Assembly (NCBI GenBank): GCA_963719465.1 | Contig: OY970386.1 | Location: 992,001 to 1,056,000 of the forward strand | Source of the DNA: JALHUB01 sp963719465 | GTDB taxonomy: Bacteria; Chloroflexota; Dehalococcoidia; DSTF01; JALHUB01 | Length of the DNA: 64,000 nt | Direction of reading: 5' to 3' | Shown here: piece after piece, positions 34,104-45,134 of the stretch | How positions within the stretch are numbered: the stretch's first letter is position 1 | Layout: every line of letters starts with the position of its first letter | Made by a program: the position numbers and the translations under genes | Notes under the pieces: generated by a model | What the model was told of the DNA's origin: nothing | Seen by the model: the letters and a program-made list of their open reading frames with translations, nothing else | Databases searched by the model: none

Positions 34104-34286
34104 GGCCTAGCTCGTCAGTCGCGGTGGGCGGCGACGAGACGGGGGAACCGAAGGCAGCATGGGGTGTACTCGCTTGGAGCGAGAGGGCAGTCTCTTTCAG
34201 CCCTAACCCGACAGCTAACCTCGTAGGCCACTGAAAGAGGGCTGGTTCCAAACAAGGCGGCCGGAGCCAACTCCTCCGGCTTTTTT
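34104..34286 (+). promoter_or_regulatory. Cyclic di-AMP riboswitch (ydaO-yuaA class) with terminator platform
   Basis: The aptamer runs 34104-34229. P1 pairs GGCCTA (34104-34109) with TAGGCC (34224-34229). Class-defining sequences are present in order: GGGGGAACCG at 34141-34150, GGGGTGTA from 34161, and CGACAGCTAACCTCGTAGGC at 34209-34228. After the aptamer, GCCGGAG (34260-34266) pairs with CTCCGGC (34274-34280) followed by six Ts, an intrinsic terminator. CTCTTTCAG (34192-34200) inside the aptamer can pair with CTGAAAGAG (34231-34239), a possible switch. The class usually turns expression off when c-di-AMP binds. The controlled gene is the trehalose-phosphate-synthase-like gene. Confidence 0.88.
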
Positions 34287-34395
34287 GCACCCTCGTGTCC
34301 TGCCTGAATGGCGGACAGGCCCGGCCCGGTCGGTTGCGTGTATCTATATCGCTAAGGTGGGAGCGATACCCCGCGACATGCAAAAGGAGGCCGAC

Positions 34396-35979
34396 ATGGC
34401 ACCTCGCGATCTCTCCGACTTTCCGCCCTTATCCGTCATCCGGCGCAGTTCAAGTCCACTCATCGTCGTCAGCAACCGCGGCCCCTTCGAGCACTATCGA
34501 GACGCCGGCGGTGTCCTGGCACGGAGGCCCACGAGCGGGGGCGTCGCCGTCGCGCTCTCCAGCATTTTCGGGCGGCAGGAGTTGACGTGGGTCGTCGGCG
34601 CTGTTGGCGATGTTGACCGCGAGCTGGCAATGCGCGACTTCCGCCGCTTTTCTTTTGGCGACGGGCATCGCCTCTGTTTCGCGTCGACGGATTCGCACTC
34701 ATACGATCTCTTCTATCGCACCTTCAGCAATCCGATTCTCTGGTTCCTGCAGCACTCGCTATGGCATCTGCTCGACGGACGGCCGAACTTGAGGCAAGAG
34801 ATCGTGCGGTCCTGGGAGGAAGGCTACGTGCCGGTAAACGCGGCCTTCGCCGCCGCGGTCTGCGACGAGATCGATGACGCGCGCGGGCCCGCCCGAGTCA
34901 TGCTCCACGACTACCATCTCTACCTGGCACCACTACTCATCCGCGAGCGTCACCCGGAAGCTCAGCTCCAGCACTTCTGCCACATCCCCTGGCCGGGGCC
35001 GGAGGCCTGGCGCGTGCTGCCGGAATACGTCATCGCCCGCATCTGCGAGGGCATGCTGGCCAACGACAGCGTCGCTTTCCAGACGGAGGAATCGAAGCGC
35101 AACTTCGCGCTGACCTGCCTCGCATATCTTCCTGACACGACAGTCGATCTGGCAGAGACTGCGATCAGCCACCGGGAACGGTCGACTGGTATCTTTGCCA
35201 ATCCGATATCGGTGGACGTGTTCGACCTGAGGCGGAAGCTCATCTCGCCGAAAGTGCAGGCCTACCGGCAGGCGCTGGTTGGCGAAGATGACATAAGGAC
35301 AATCGTTTGCGTCGACCGTCTGGACCCGGCAAAGAATGTCGCCGGCGCGCTGAAGGCGTTTGACCTCCTCCTTCAGCGCCATCCCGAATGGTCGGGCAAG
35401 GTCCGGATGCTCGCCTTCCTGGTGCCGTCGCGGGTAGCGATCCCCGAGTACCAGACGTATCGGGACAAGGTCTTTACGCTCGTTGACGAGATAAACTCGC
35501 GACACGGCGACGGGCGTTGGCAGCCGCTAACGGTCTTCTACGAACAGAACCGAACCCAGGCGCTTGCCGGCTTGAGCCTATACGACGTGCTCATCGCCAA
35601 CTCCATAGCCGACGGCATGAACCTTGTGGCCAAGGAAGGGCCCGTCTTGAACGGGCGCGACGGCGTCCTGGTGCTTTCGACGGCGGTGGGTGCGGCGCGC
35701 GAACTCGGCGGCGCAGCGCTGACCGTCGAGGCCGGGGACATCGAAGGGACCACCGAAGCGCTCAAACAGGCGCTGTCGATGGACGCTTCGGAGCGCCGGC
35801 AGCGGGCGCGGCTGCTGCGACAGACCATCGCGCGCCACGACATCAACGATTGGTTGGAGACGCAGATGGCGGCGTTCGGCGAACGTTCGGCGGAGATCCT
35901 TCCGGTGCCCGCATCGCTGCTCACCCGCCCGCCCTCCCGCGAGGAGCCACCCGCGCTCATCGCCGGCGGAATCTCTTGA
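34396..35979 (+). CDS. Trehalose-6-phosphate synthase-like glycosyltransferase (GT20)
   Basis: 527 residues from ATG 34396, 6 nt after AAAAGGAGG. A GT20 fold is clear: LIVVSNRGPFEHYR, TSGGVAVALSSIF, VMLHDYHLYLAPLLIR, HFCHIPWPGPEAWRVLP, SVAFQTEESKRNFA and NSIADGMNLVAKEGP. OtsA enzymes join glucose from UDP-glucose to glucose-6-phosphate. This protein has VDRLDPAKNVAGAL where most OtsA proteins have a YTKG type motif, so the acceptor may differ (for example a glucosylglycerol-phosphate synthase). No trehalose-phosphatase gene is adjacent. The riboswitch upstream points to osmolyte synthesis under c-di-AMP control. Confidence 0.8.
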   Translation: MAPRDLSDFPPLSVIRRSSSPLIVVSNRGPFEHYRDAGGVLARRPTSGGVAVALSSIFGRQELTWVVGAVGDVDRELAMRDFRRFSFGDGHRLCFASTDSHSYDLFYRTFSNPILWFLQHSLWHLLDGRPNLRQEIVRSWEEGYVPVNAAFAAAVCDEIDDARGPARVMLHDYHLYLAPLLIRERHPEAQLQHFCHIPWPGPEAWRVLPEYVIARICEGMLANDSVAFQTEESKRNFALTCLAYLPDTTVDLAETAISHRERSTGIFANPISVDVFDLRRKLISPKVQAYRQALVGEDDIRTIVCVDRLDPAKNVAGALKAFDLLLQRHPEWSGKVRMLAFLVPSRVAIPEYQTYRDKVFTLVDEINSRHGDGRWQPLTVFYEQNRTQALAGLSLYDVLIANSIADGMNLVAKEGPVLNGRDGVLVLSTAVGAARELGGAALTVEAGDIEGTTEALKQALSMDASERRQRARLLRQTIARHDINDWLETQMAAFGERSAEILPVPASLLTRPPSREEPPALIAGGIS

Positions 35980-36004
35980 CACTCTGATAAGTGCTCTCTA
36001 GAAT
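35976..36004 (+). promoter_or_regulatory. Sigma-70 type promoter of pyrG
   Basis: TTGACA (35976-35981) overlaps the stop codon of the GT20 gene; after a 17-bp spacer comes TAGAAT (35999-36004). pyrG starts 58 bp downstream. Confidence 0.75.
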
Positions 36005-36061
36005 AACTGGTGGGCGGCGCCTCCCGTCCGCGCTGGCGGAGCGAGGGCCGCTTATCTATAA

Positions 36062-37693
<1,632 letters not shown>

Positions 37694-37784
37694 GATGGAG
37701 GTCGGGGGGCGAGCGTCGGAAGCGTTTGATGGAGGTGGTTTGACGCCGGCATTCGCGCGTTCGGCGGGCATTTGCAGTATTTGC

Positions 37785-37813
37785 TTGAAAACAAGAAGTA
37801 GATGCTGTATCAT
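37785..37813 (+). promoter_or_regulatory. Sigma-70 type promoter of rho
   Basis: TTGAAA (37785-37790), a 17-bp spacer and TATCAT (37808-37813) lie 80 bp before the rho start, in a short AT-richer gap after pyrG. Confidence 0.7.
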
Positions 37814-37892
37814 ACATTCGGCCGCGAGTACTACTGCACTTTTCCCTCTGTGTTTTCTCTTGAGGCCCCAACATAAATCCGAGGTTTGAACG

Positions 37893-39173
37893 ATGAAGCC
37901 AGGCGGCGAACTTAACATTGCTGAGCTAGAGACCAGGACGCGCGAGGACCTGATGGAGATCGCCAAGGAGCTTGGAATCTCCGGCTACAGCGCACTCAAG
38001 AAGCAGGACCTTATCTTCCGCCTGCTCCAGGCCCAGACGGAGCGGGAGGGCAACATATTCAGCGGCGGCGTGCTGGAGATCGTCGACGACGGCTACGGCT
38101 TCCTCCGCGGCGAAAGCCTCCTGCCCTCGCTGAACGACGTTTACGTGTCGCAGTCGCAGATCCGACGCTTCGCGCTGCGCACGGGCGACTATGTGACCGG
38201 CCAGGTCCGTCCCCCGAAGGACAGCGAGCGCTACTACGGGCTGCTTCGCGTGGAGGCGGTGAACGGCCTCGACCCGGAGGTCGCGAAGGGCCGTCCTTAC
38301 TTCGAGAGCTTGACAGCCATCTTCCCCAACCGCCTCTTCAACCTGGAGACGACGCCGGACAAGCTTTCCGCGCGCGTCATCAACCTTATCTCGCCCATCG
38401 GTCGCGGCCAGCGCGGCCTTATTGTCTCGCCGCCGAAAGCGGGCAAGACGTTCCTGCTGAAGGCGATAGCCAACGGCATAACGGCCAACTACAACGACGT
38501 GCACCTCATGGTTCTGCTCATCGGCGAGCGGCCGGAGGAAGTGACGGACATGCGACGCTCCGTCAACGGCGAAGTCATCGCGTCCACCTTCGACGAGCCG
38601 GTGGAGGACCACACGCGCGTCGCCGACATGGGGCTGGAGCGCGCGAAGAGGCTGGTCGAGTGCGGCACGGACGTTGTCGTCCTGCTGGACAGCATCACGC
38701 GTCTCACCCGCGCCTACAACCTGGCGATGCCGACGAGCGGTCGCACGCTTTCCGGCGGCATCGACCCGATCGCTCTCCACCCGCCGAAGCGCTTCTTCGG
38801 CGCCGCCCGCAACACCGAGGAGAGCGGCAGCCTCACGATCATTGGCACCTGTCTGGTCGACACCGGCAGCCGCATGGACGAGGTGATCTACGAGGAGTTC
38901 AAGGGCACGGGTAACATGGAGATCCACCTCGACCGCCGCCTGGCCGAACGACGCATGTGGCCGGCAATCGATATCCACCGCAGCGGCACCCGTCGCGAAG
39001 AGCTGCTGCTGGACGAGGAGACGCTACGTCAGGTCTGGCTCGTGCGCCGAATGACGTTGATGATCAGCCAGAACGCGCCCAATCCCACCGAGGCGACGGA
39101 ACGGCTGCTGGAGCGGCTGGCGCGGACCCGCAGTAATGACGAGTTCCTGGCGACTCTGAAGCAAGAAATCTAA
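37893..39173 (+). CDS. rho: Transcription termination factor Rho
   Basis: 426 residues. A hexameric RNA-dependent ATPase that ends transcription. The N-terminal Rho helix bundle (ARTREDLMEIAKELG-like, here ETRTREDLMEIAKELGIS) precedes the cold-shock-like RNA-binding barrel (GVLEIVDDGYGFLRG). Walker A is SPPKAGKTFLLKAIA and the Walker B region VVVLLDSITRLTRAYN, with the Q/R-loop around RTLSGGIDP. No acidic insertion is present, unlike many high-GC actinobacteria. The start ATG 37893 has GAGG 8 nt upstream. Confidence 0.97.
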   Translation: MKPGGELNIAELETRTREDLMEIAKELGISGYSALKKQDLIFRLLQAQTEREGNIFSGGVLEIVDDGYGFLRGESLLPSLNDVYVSQSQIRRFALRTGDYVTGQVRPPKDSERYYGLLRVEAVNGLDPEVAKGRPYFESLTAIFPNRLFNLETTPDKLSARVINLISPIGRGQRGLIVSPPKAGKTFLLKAIANGITANYNDVHLMVLLIGERPEEVTDMRRSVNGEVIASTFDEPVEDHTRVADMGLERAKRLVECGTDVVVLLDSITRLTRAYNLAMPTSGRTLSGGIDPIALHPPKRFFGAARNTEESGSLTIIGTCLVDTGSRMDEVIYEEFKGTGNMEIHLDRRLAERRMWPAIDIHRSGTRREELLLDEETLRQVWLVRRMTLMISQNAPNPTEATERLLERLARTRSNDEFLATLKQEI

Positions 39174-39249
39174 ATCCACCCGTCGCACTCAACAACCGCC
39201 GTTACGTTCGGAGAGACCGAAACGGGGTGAAATTTGAGCCTTTTTGCCC

Positions 39250-39279
39250 TTGACATGAGTTAAAGGCGTCTGGTAGGGT
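39250..39279 (+). promoter_or_regulatory. Sigma-70 type promoter of the LysM/M23 gene
   Basis: TTGACA (39250-39255), an 18-bp spacer and TAGGGT (39274-39279) lie about 75 bp before the proposed start at 39354. Confidence 0.6.
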
Positions 39280-39353
39280 GTCGGGGATGTTGCGTATGCC
39301 GGGTGGAGGAGGCAGGCTCTCTGAGTTGGGCTGACAAGTAGGAGGCGAGGAGC

Positions 39354-40571
39354 ATCAGAGGCACGCTCAGCCCGCGGAATCCTGAGCCGAAAGACAGGCT
39401 CGGGCCGCGACCAATCAGTCTGGGACGACAGCTCCCCACCGCTGCCGCGTTTCGCAGGAAATACAGGCCTTACGTTCACTCCTTCATTCTGGGCCTGGCA
39501 GCGATCGTTCTTCTATCTGTTTCTCTCTCTCAACATTTCCAACTCCCCACTCCCAACGTCCCCATGGCCCTGGAGAGGGCGCCGGTCTCTCAGACAACCG
39601 CGTCCACTCCGGTGTCAGAGGACGCCGTTCTGCAGGCATCCGTCCTTCCTTTGACGCTCGTCACGGCGCAGTCGACGGAAACGCCGGCGCCGCTGGTGCG
39701 CGGAACGGCCCTTCCCGCTGACGACACGACGATGATGGCCGCCAGCATCCTGCCAACTCCAGCGCCCACGCCGGTGCCGATCTACGTCATCTATGCGGTC
39801 CAGGACGGCGACACCGTCGACGCCCTGGCCAGCCGCTACGGGATCTCGTCGGACTCGATTCTATGGAACAACACCGACCTCGAGGATGCGGACACGCTGG
39901 CGGTGGGCCAGTTCCTGCGCATCCCCTCGAGCGACGGCATCATCTACGATGTCAAGCTCGGCGACACTTTGAGCGATGTCGCCAGTCGCTACGGCGTCAA
40001 CGTTGCGTCCATTACCGGATTCGCGGGCAACCATTTGCTGAGCGCCGACGATATCTCCGAGCATCAGGTCATCTTCATACCGAACGGCACGATGCCGGCG
40101 CCACCGCCGCCGGCACCGGCGCCCACGCCTGAACCGGCCAGCAGCGGCAACGGCGGCGGCTCAGCTCCCGCGTCGCCGTCAGAACCGTCCGCGCCATCGT
40201 CATCAGGCTTCATCTGGCCGGTCAACGGCCCGATCTCCAGCTACTTTGGGCCGTCGCACCCGCTGGGCATCGATATCGACCAGTACAACAGTCCGGGAGC
40301 GCCAATCCACGCGGCGGCCGCGGGCATCGTGACCTTCGCCGGTGGCGACCCCTGCTGCTCCTACGGGCTGTACGTCGTCGTCAACCACCAGAACGGCTTC
40401 GAGACCCTCTACGCCCACATGGCGTCGATTGCCGTGACGCAAGGCCAGTATGTGAATCAGGGAGACGTCCTGGGATACGTGGGCATTACCGGCCGTTCAA
40501 CCGGCTATCACCTGCACTTCGAAGTTCACTACAACGGGGCGGTAGTAAACCCGCTCGACTACTTGCCTTAG
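39354..40571 (+). CDS. LysM-repeat M23 metalloendopeptidase (peptidoglycan hydrolase)
   Basis: 405 residues from a proposed ATC start. Upstream of the first in-frame ATG (39564) the frame encodes a basic segment (FRRKYRPY) and a membrane anchor (VHSFILGLAAIVLLSVSLS), so the gene must start earlier, yet no ATG/GTG/TTG exists back to the TAG at 39339. ATC 39354 is 8 nt after a perfect AGGAGG (39340-39345). Next come two LysM domains (VIYAVQDGDTVDALASRYG and IYDVKLGDTLSDVASRYG), a Pro/Ala linker and the M23 domain with zinc ligands HPLGIDID and HLHFEVHY. It probably cleaves peptidoglycan cross-links at the cell surface. Confidence 0.88.
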   Translation: MRGTLSPRNPEPKDRLGPRPISLGRQLPTAAAFRRKYRPYVHSFILGLAAIVLLSVSLSQHFQLPTPNVPMALERAPVSQTTASTPVSEDAVLQASVLPLTLVTAQSTETPAPLVRGTALPADDTTMMAASILPTPAPTPVPIYVIYAVQDGDTVDALASRYGISSDSILWNNTDLEDADTLAVGQFLRIPSSDGIIYDVKLGDTLSDVASRYGVNVASITGFAGNHLLSADDISEHQVIFIPNGTMPAPPPPAPAPTPEPASSGNGGGSAPASPSEPSAPSSSGFIWPVNGPISSYFGPSHPLGIDIDQYNSPGAPIHAAAAGIVTFAGGDPCCSYGLYVVVNHQNGFETLYAHMASIAVTQGQYVNQGDVLGYVGITGRSTGYHLHFEVHYNGAVVNPLDYLP

Positions 40572-40593
40572 CGTCGGGGCTTACAGAGAGCAC

Positions 40594-40620
40594 GGCGGCC
40601 GTCTAGCCGCCTTTCTTTTT
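40594..40620 (+). terminator. Rho-independent terminator after the LysM/M23 gene
   Basis: GGCGGC (40594-40599) pairs with GCCGCC (40606-40611) across a 6-nt loop, followed by TTTCTTTTT. The converging gene ends 22 bp later. Confidence 0.85.
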
Positions 40621-40641
40621 GCCTTGCCGCGGAAGAACGTC

Positions 40642-41277
40642 TCAGCGCTTGAAGTCGAGGACGACTACCTCCGGCTCATGCGGCAGCGACGAGCGGTTCA
40701 CGGTGAGTCGCGGCTGCGGCTCGCCGGCGGTGGCACCTCGCTCATGGAGGAAGCGATCCAAAGCCTCGAGCTTCTCGGTCGAAGCGGACGTGGCATAGTG
40801 CATCGGCACGATGATCTTCGGCTCGAGCAGAGCGATCGTCTCTTCCGCCTGCGTCGCATCGAGCGCGCCGTTTCCGCCGACCGGCACCAGCAACAGGTCG
40901 ATGTTGCTCATCTCCTCTACTTCGTCCGACGTCGGCACGTGGCGGATGCGCCCCAGGTGGCAGACGCGCAGGTTCTCCGTCTCAATGACGTAGGACGTGT
41001 TCGTCGGGCCCTTCTCACCGTCGCGAGCGTGTTCCGTGGCGACGCCGGTGACCAGCACCTGGGCGCTCTCGTACTCGCCGGGACCCCAGATGACGAGGGG
41101 CGTGCCGCTGACGGCCGCCAGGTTCGTGCTTCCCGGATGGTCGGAGCTGACGGTTACGATGTCCGCGGTGACCTTGCCGATGGCGTAGCCGCTGCTCTTC
41201 GGGGTCGGGTCCGTCAGAATCGTCGCTTCGCGACTGCGTATGCGGAAGCAGAAGCTTCCCAGCCAGATGAGTTCCAT
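40642..41277 (-). CDS. Metallo-beta-lactamase-fold metal-dependent hydrolase-like protein
   Basis: 211 residues. It begins MELIWLGSFCFRIRSREATILTDP like lactamase_B_3/UlaG-type proteins and ends with the typical IIVPMHYAT block. The metal motif HxHxDH is degenerate: the corresponding stretch reads TVSSDHPGST, lacking the first histidines, while VCHLGRI and the late MHYA histidine remain. It may bind metal differently or be non-catalytic. The substrate is unknown. It is divergent from hrcA and converges with the M23 gene. Confidence 0.82.
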   Translation of the reverse strand: MELIWLGSFCFRIRSREATILTDPTPKSSGYAIGKVTADIVTVSSDHPGSTNLAAVSGTPLVIWGPGEYESAQVLVTGVATEHARDGEKGPTNTSYVIETENLRVCHLGRIRHVPTSDEVEEMSNIDLLLVPVGGNGALDATQAEETIALLEPKIIVPMHYATSASTEKLEALDRFLHERGATAGEPQPRLTVNRSSLPHEPEVVVLDFKR

Positions 41278-41458
41278 CGACGGCAGTATAGCATGGCGGA
41301 GACGGCCGGTCAGCAGGAGAGCGCTTCAGCGGCACTTGACAGGTCAAGGGAGCCGATGGTTAACTAAACTCGTGGCGGGAGGCTGTTGGGGGAGGAGGGA
41401 GCCTCGGTTGACCGCGATTGCCCCTTAATCTGGCGAAAGTATTGAAAGCAGCCCGGCA

Positions 41459-42895
41459 GTGTTGGTGGAAAGACGGGCCCGCATTTTGGGTCATATCGTA
41501 AGTGAATACGTACACACAGCGCTGCCGGTAGGTTCTGAGACCATCGTCCGCAAGTACGGCCTGCCCATCTCTCCGGCAACGGTGCGTAACGAAATGGCGC
41601 GCTTGGAGGAGGAAGGCTACATAACGCATCCGCACACCTCCGCCGGCCGCATCCCTTCCGACATGGGGTATCGCTTCTACGTCGAAAGTCTGATGGAGGA
41701 AGAGGACCTGCCCTGGTATGAGAAGCAGTCGATCCAGAGGCGGTTGCGGATGGCGGCCAGGGCGGCTTCCGGTCGCGCTGCGCTGCTGGCGGAGCGGGCG
41801 CGAATCGCGGCCACGGTGCTGGCGGAGAGCGTGCGCAACGCCGCGGTCGCGACGGCGCCCCGTTCGCCCGGGATCGACGAAGAGGACGACGCGCTGTACG
41901 ACCGGGCTTACCTGGAAGGGCTGCGAAACGTCCTCAGCCAGCCGGAGTTCTCGCAGACGGAGGACGTCATCGACCTCGTCTGCGTGCTCGAAGAGGGCAA
42001 CCTGATGCGGGCGATGCCGCTCGACAACCTCTCCGGCGAGGACGTGACCGTCGTCATCGGCGAGGAGAACCGCGAGGACGTTATGCGGCGCTGCAGCGTC
42101 GTACTGACGCGCTATGGAGTGCCGGGCACGGCCGTCGGCGTGCTGGCGGTCCTGGGGCCGACGCGGATGGCTTATTCGCGCGTCATTCCTACGGTACGTT
42201 ACCTCTCACTCCTGATGGGCGATTCTCGTCGCCCAGGGCTGAGCGCCGGCCAAACAGGCGCGGGGGCAAGGATGTCCGAGCAAGAGAAAAACAACCAGCA
42301 TCCGTCTCACGTCGACAAGCGCAGCTCCACCGGCGGCAAGCACCACGACGCCACGGAGAACCTGAGGCATCAGGTTGACGAGGCGAGGAAGAAGGCACAT
42401 GAGGCGATAGGTCCGGAGGCACAGCTCGAAGAGGAGCGGAAGAAGGCGGAAGGCTACCTGGCGAGCTGGCAACGGACAGCGGCCGACTTCCAGAACTATA
42501 AACGTCGCACGGAGCAGGAGCGTCAGGAGCTGGCGCTGTTCGCCAACGCGTCGCTCATCATCAACCTGCTGCCTATCGTCGACGACCTGGAGCGCGCTCT
42601 CCAGAGCGTCGACGCGCATCTCGCCGGCCTGACGTGGGTTGACGGCATCGGCCTGATCTATCGCAAGTTCCGCGCCGTGCTGGAGGCAAGCGGCGTCAAG
42701 GAGATCCAGACGGAAGGCCAGGACTTCGACCCGCGCTACCACGAGGCGACAATGTTCGGCGAAGGCGAGGACGGGAAGGTGGTCGCCGAGGTGCAGAAGG
42801 GGTACATGCTCGGCGACCGCGTGCTGCGTCCGGCGATGGTCGTCGTCGGCCGCGGCAAGCCATCGGAGCAGCCGCCCGAAGGCCAGGCGGGCTGA
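41459..42895 (+). CDS. hrcA: Heat-shock repressor HrcA, read as an in-frame fusion to GrpE
   Basis: The single frame encodes 478 residues. Residues 1-~260 are HrcA: winged helix MLVERRARILGHIVSEYVH, GLPISPATVRNEMARLEEEGY and PHTSAGRIPSDMGYRFYVE, ending with the conserved GPTRMAYSRVIPTVRYLS. HrcA is shorter than usual (about 340). After LLMGDSRRPG the frame runs on through LSAGQTGAGAR into GrpE. A TGA at 42240-42242 lies in the +1 frame, so one extra base upstream would explain the missing stop and restore two separate genes. No CIRCE operator was found upstream. HrcA normally represses chaperone operons. Confidence 0.85.
   Translation: MLVERRARILGHIVSEYVHTALPVGSETIVRKYGLPISPATVRNEMARLEEEGYITHPHTSAGRIPSDMGYRFYVESLMEEEDLPWYEKQSIQRRLRMAARAASGRAALLAERARIAATVLAESVRNAAVATAPRSPGIDEEDDALYDRAYLEGLRNVLSQPEFSQTEDVIDLVCVLEEGNLMRAMPLDNLSGEDVTVVIGEENREDVMRRCSVVLTRYGVPGTAVGVLAVLGPTRMAYSRVIPTVRYLSLLMGDSRRPGLSAGQTGAGARMSEQEKNNQHPSHVDKRSSTGGKHHDATENLRHQVDEARKKAHEAIGPEAQLEEERKKAEGYLASWQRTAADFQNYKRRTEQERQELALFANASLIINLLPIVDDLERALQSVDAHLAGLTWVDGIGLIYRKFRAVLEASGVKEIQTEGQDFDPRYHEATMFGEGEDGKVVAEVQKGYMLGDRVLRPAMVVVGRGKPSEQPPEGQAG
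42272..42895 (+). CDS. grpE: Nucleotide exchange factor GrpE
   Basis: 207 residues from the internal ATG 42272, which follows GGGGGCAAGG and gives a typical MSEQEKN start. A charged N-terminus leads into the long helix (LEEERKKAEGYLASWQRTAADFQNYKRRTEQERQE, residues ~45-80). The four-helix and beta domain follow (IINLLPIVDDLERAL; FDPRYHEATMFGEGEDG; VLRPAMVVVGRG). It drives ADP release from DnaK. It shares its frame with hrcA; whether it is made alone, as a fusion, or both is open. Confidence 0.9.
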   Translation: MSEQEKNNQHPSHVDKRSSTGGKHHDATENLRHQVDEARKKAHEAIGPEAQLEEERKKAEGYLASWQRTAADFQNYKRRTEQERQELALFANASLIINLLPIVDDLERALQSVDAHLAGLTWVDGIGLIYRKFRAVLEASGVKEIQTEGQDFDPRYHEATMFGEGEDGKVVAEVQKGYMLGDRVLRPAMVVVGRGKPSEQPPEGQAG

Positions 42896-42906
42896 GGCAC
42901 GCGATA

Positions 42907-43000
42907 GACGCCTCGGGGGGAGTCCAGAGAGTCCGCCCTCGGGCGGGGGGCCTGGGGTGTCCCCCAGAAGATCCTTCCTGGGCGGGCCGGGTGGGAAGAT
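42907..43000 (+). repeat. GC-rich interspersed repeat, copy B
   Basis: Between grpE and dnaK. It shares the blocks CCTGGGGTGTCCCCC and GGGCGGGCCGGGTGGGAAGATC with copies A and C. The left part differs more from the other two copies. Confidence 0.75.
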
Positions 43001-43095
43001 CAAGCGATTCATGGGGCGACAGCGCCCAGCGCTTCTTGGCATGAGAGCGCTATCATTAGATTAGATGCATCATCTCCAGACCGGAGGGAGCCACC

Positions 43096-43134
43096 ATGGC
43101 GAAGGTAATCGGAATCGACCTGGGAACAATATGA
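43096..43134 (+). pseudogene. Truncated duplicate of the dnaK start (12 codons)
   Basis: ATG at 43096 after CGGAGGGAG begins MAKVIGIDLGT exactly as dnaK does, then reads ATA TGA. The preceding leader (CATCTCCAGACCGGAGG) also matches the leader of the real gene 141 bp downstream (CATCTCCAACCGGAGG). It is a tandem copy of about 60 bp of dnaK leader plus start that ends at codon 11. It could act as a translated decoy or upstream ORF. Confidence 0.85.
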
Positions 43135-43140
43135 GCAGTT

Positions 43141-43160
43141 CTGAGGGTTGAAACCCTCAG
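43141..43160 (+). terminator. Hairpin between the decoy start and dnaK
   Basis: CTGAGGG (43141-43147) pairs perfectly with CCCTCAG (43154-43160) around TTGAAA. It is followed by CCTTTCC, not a true T run, so it may be a weak terminator, an attenuator or an RNA-stability element. Confidence 0.5.
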
Positions 43161-43236
43161 CCTTTCCTGAAGCTGCGGCACTGAAGTGAGACGGAGCCGC
43201 TGACCCAAGACACATCTCCAACCGGAGGACATCATC

Positions 43237-45130
<1,894 letters not shown>

Positions 45131-45134
45131 ACGG

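Noticed and set aside
41278..43236. CIRCE operator for HrcA
   Set aside because: No TTAGCACTC-N9-GAGTGCTAA or close variant was found before hrcA or dnaK.
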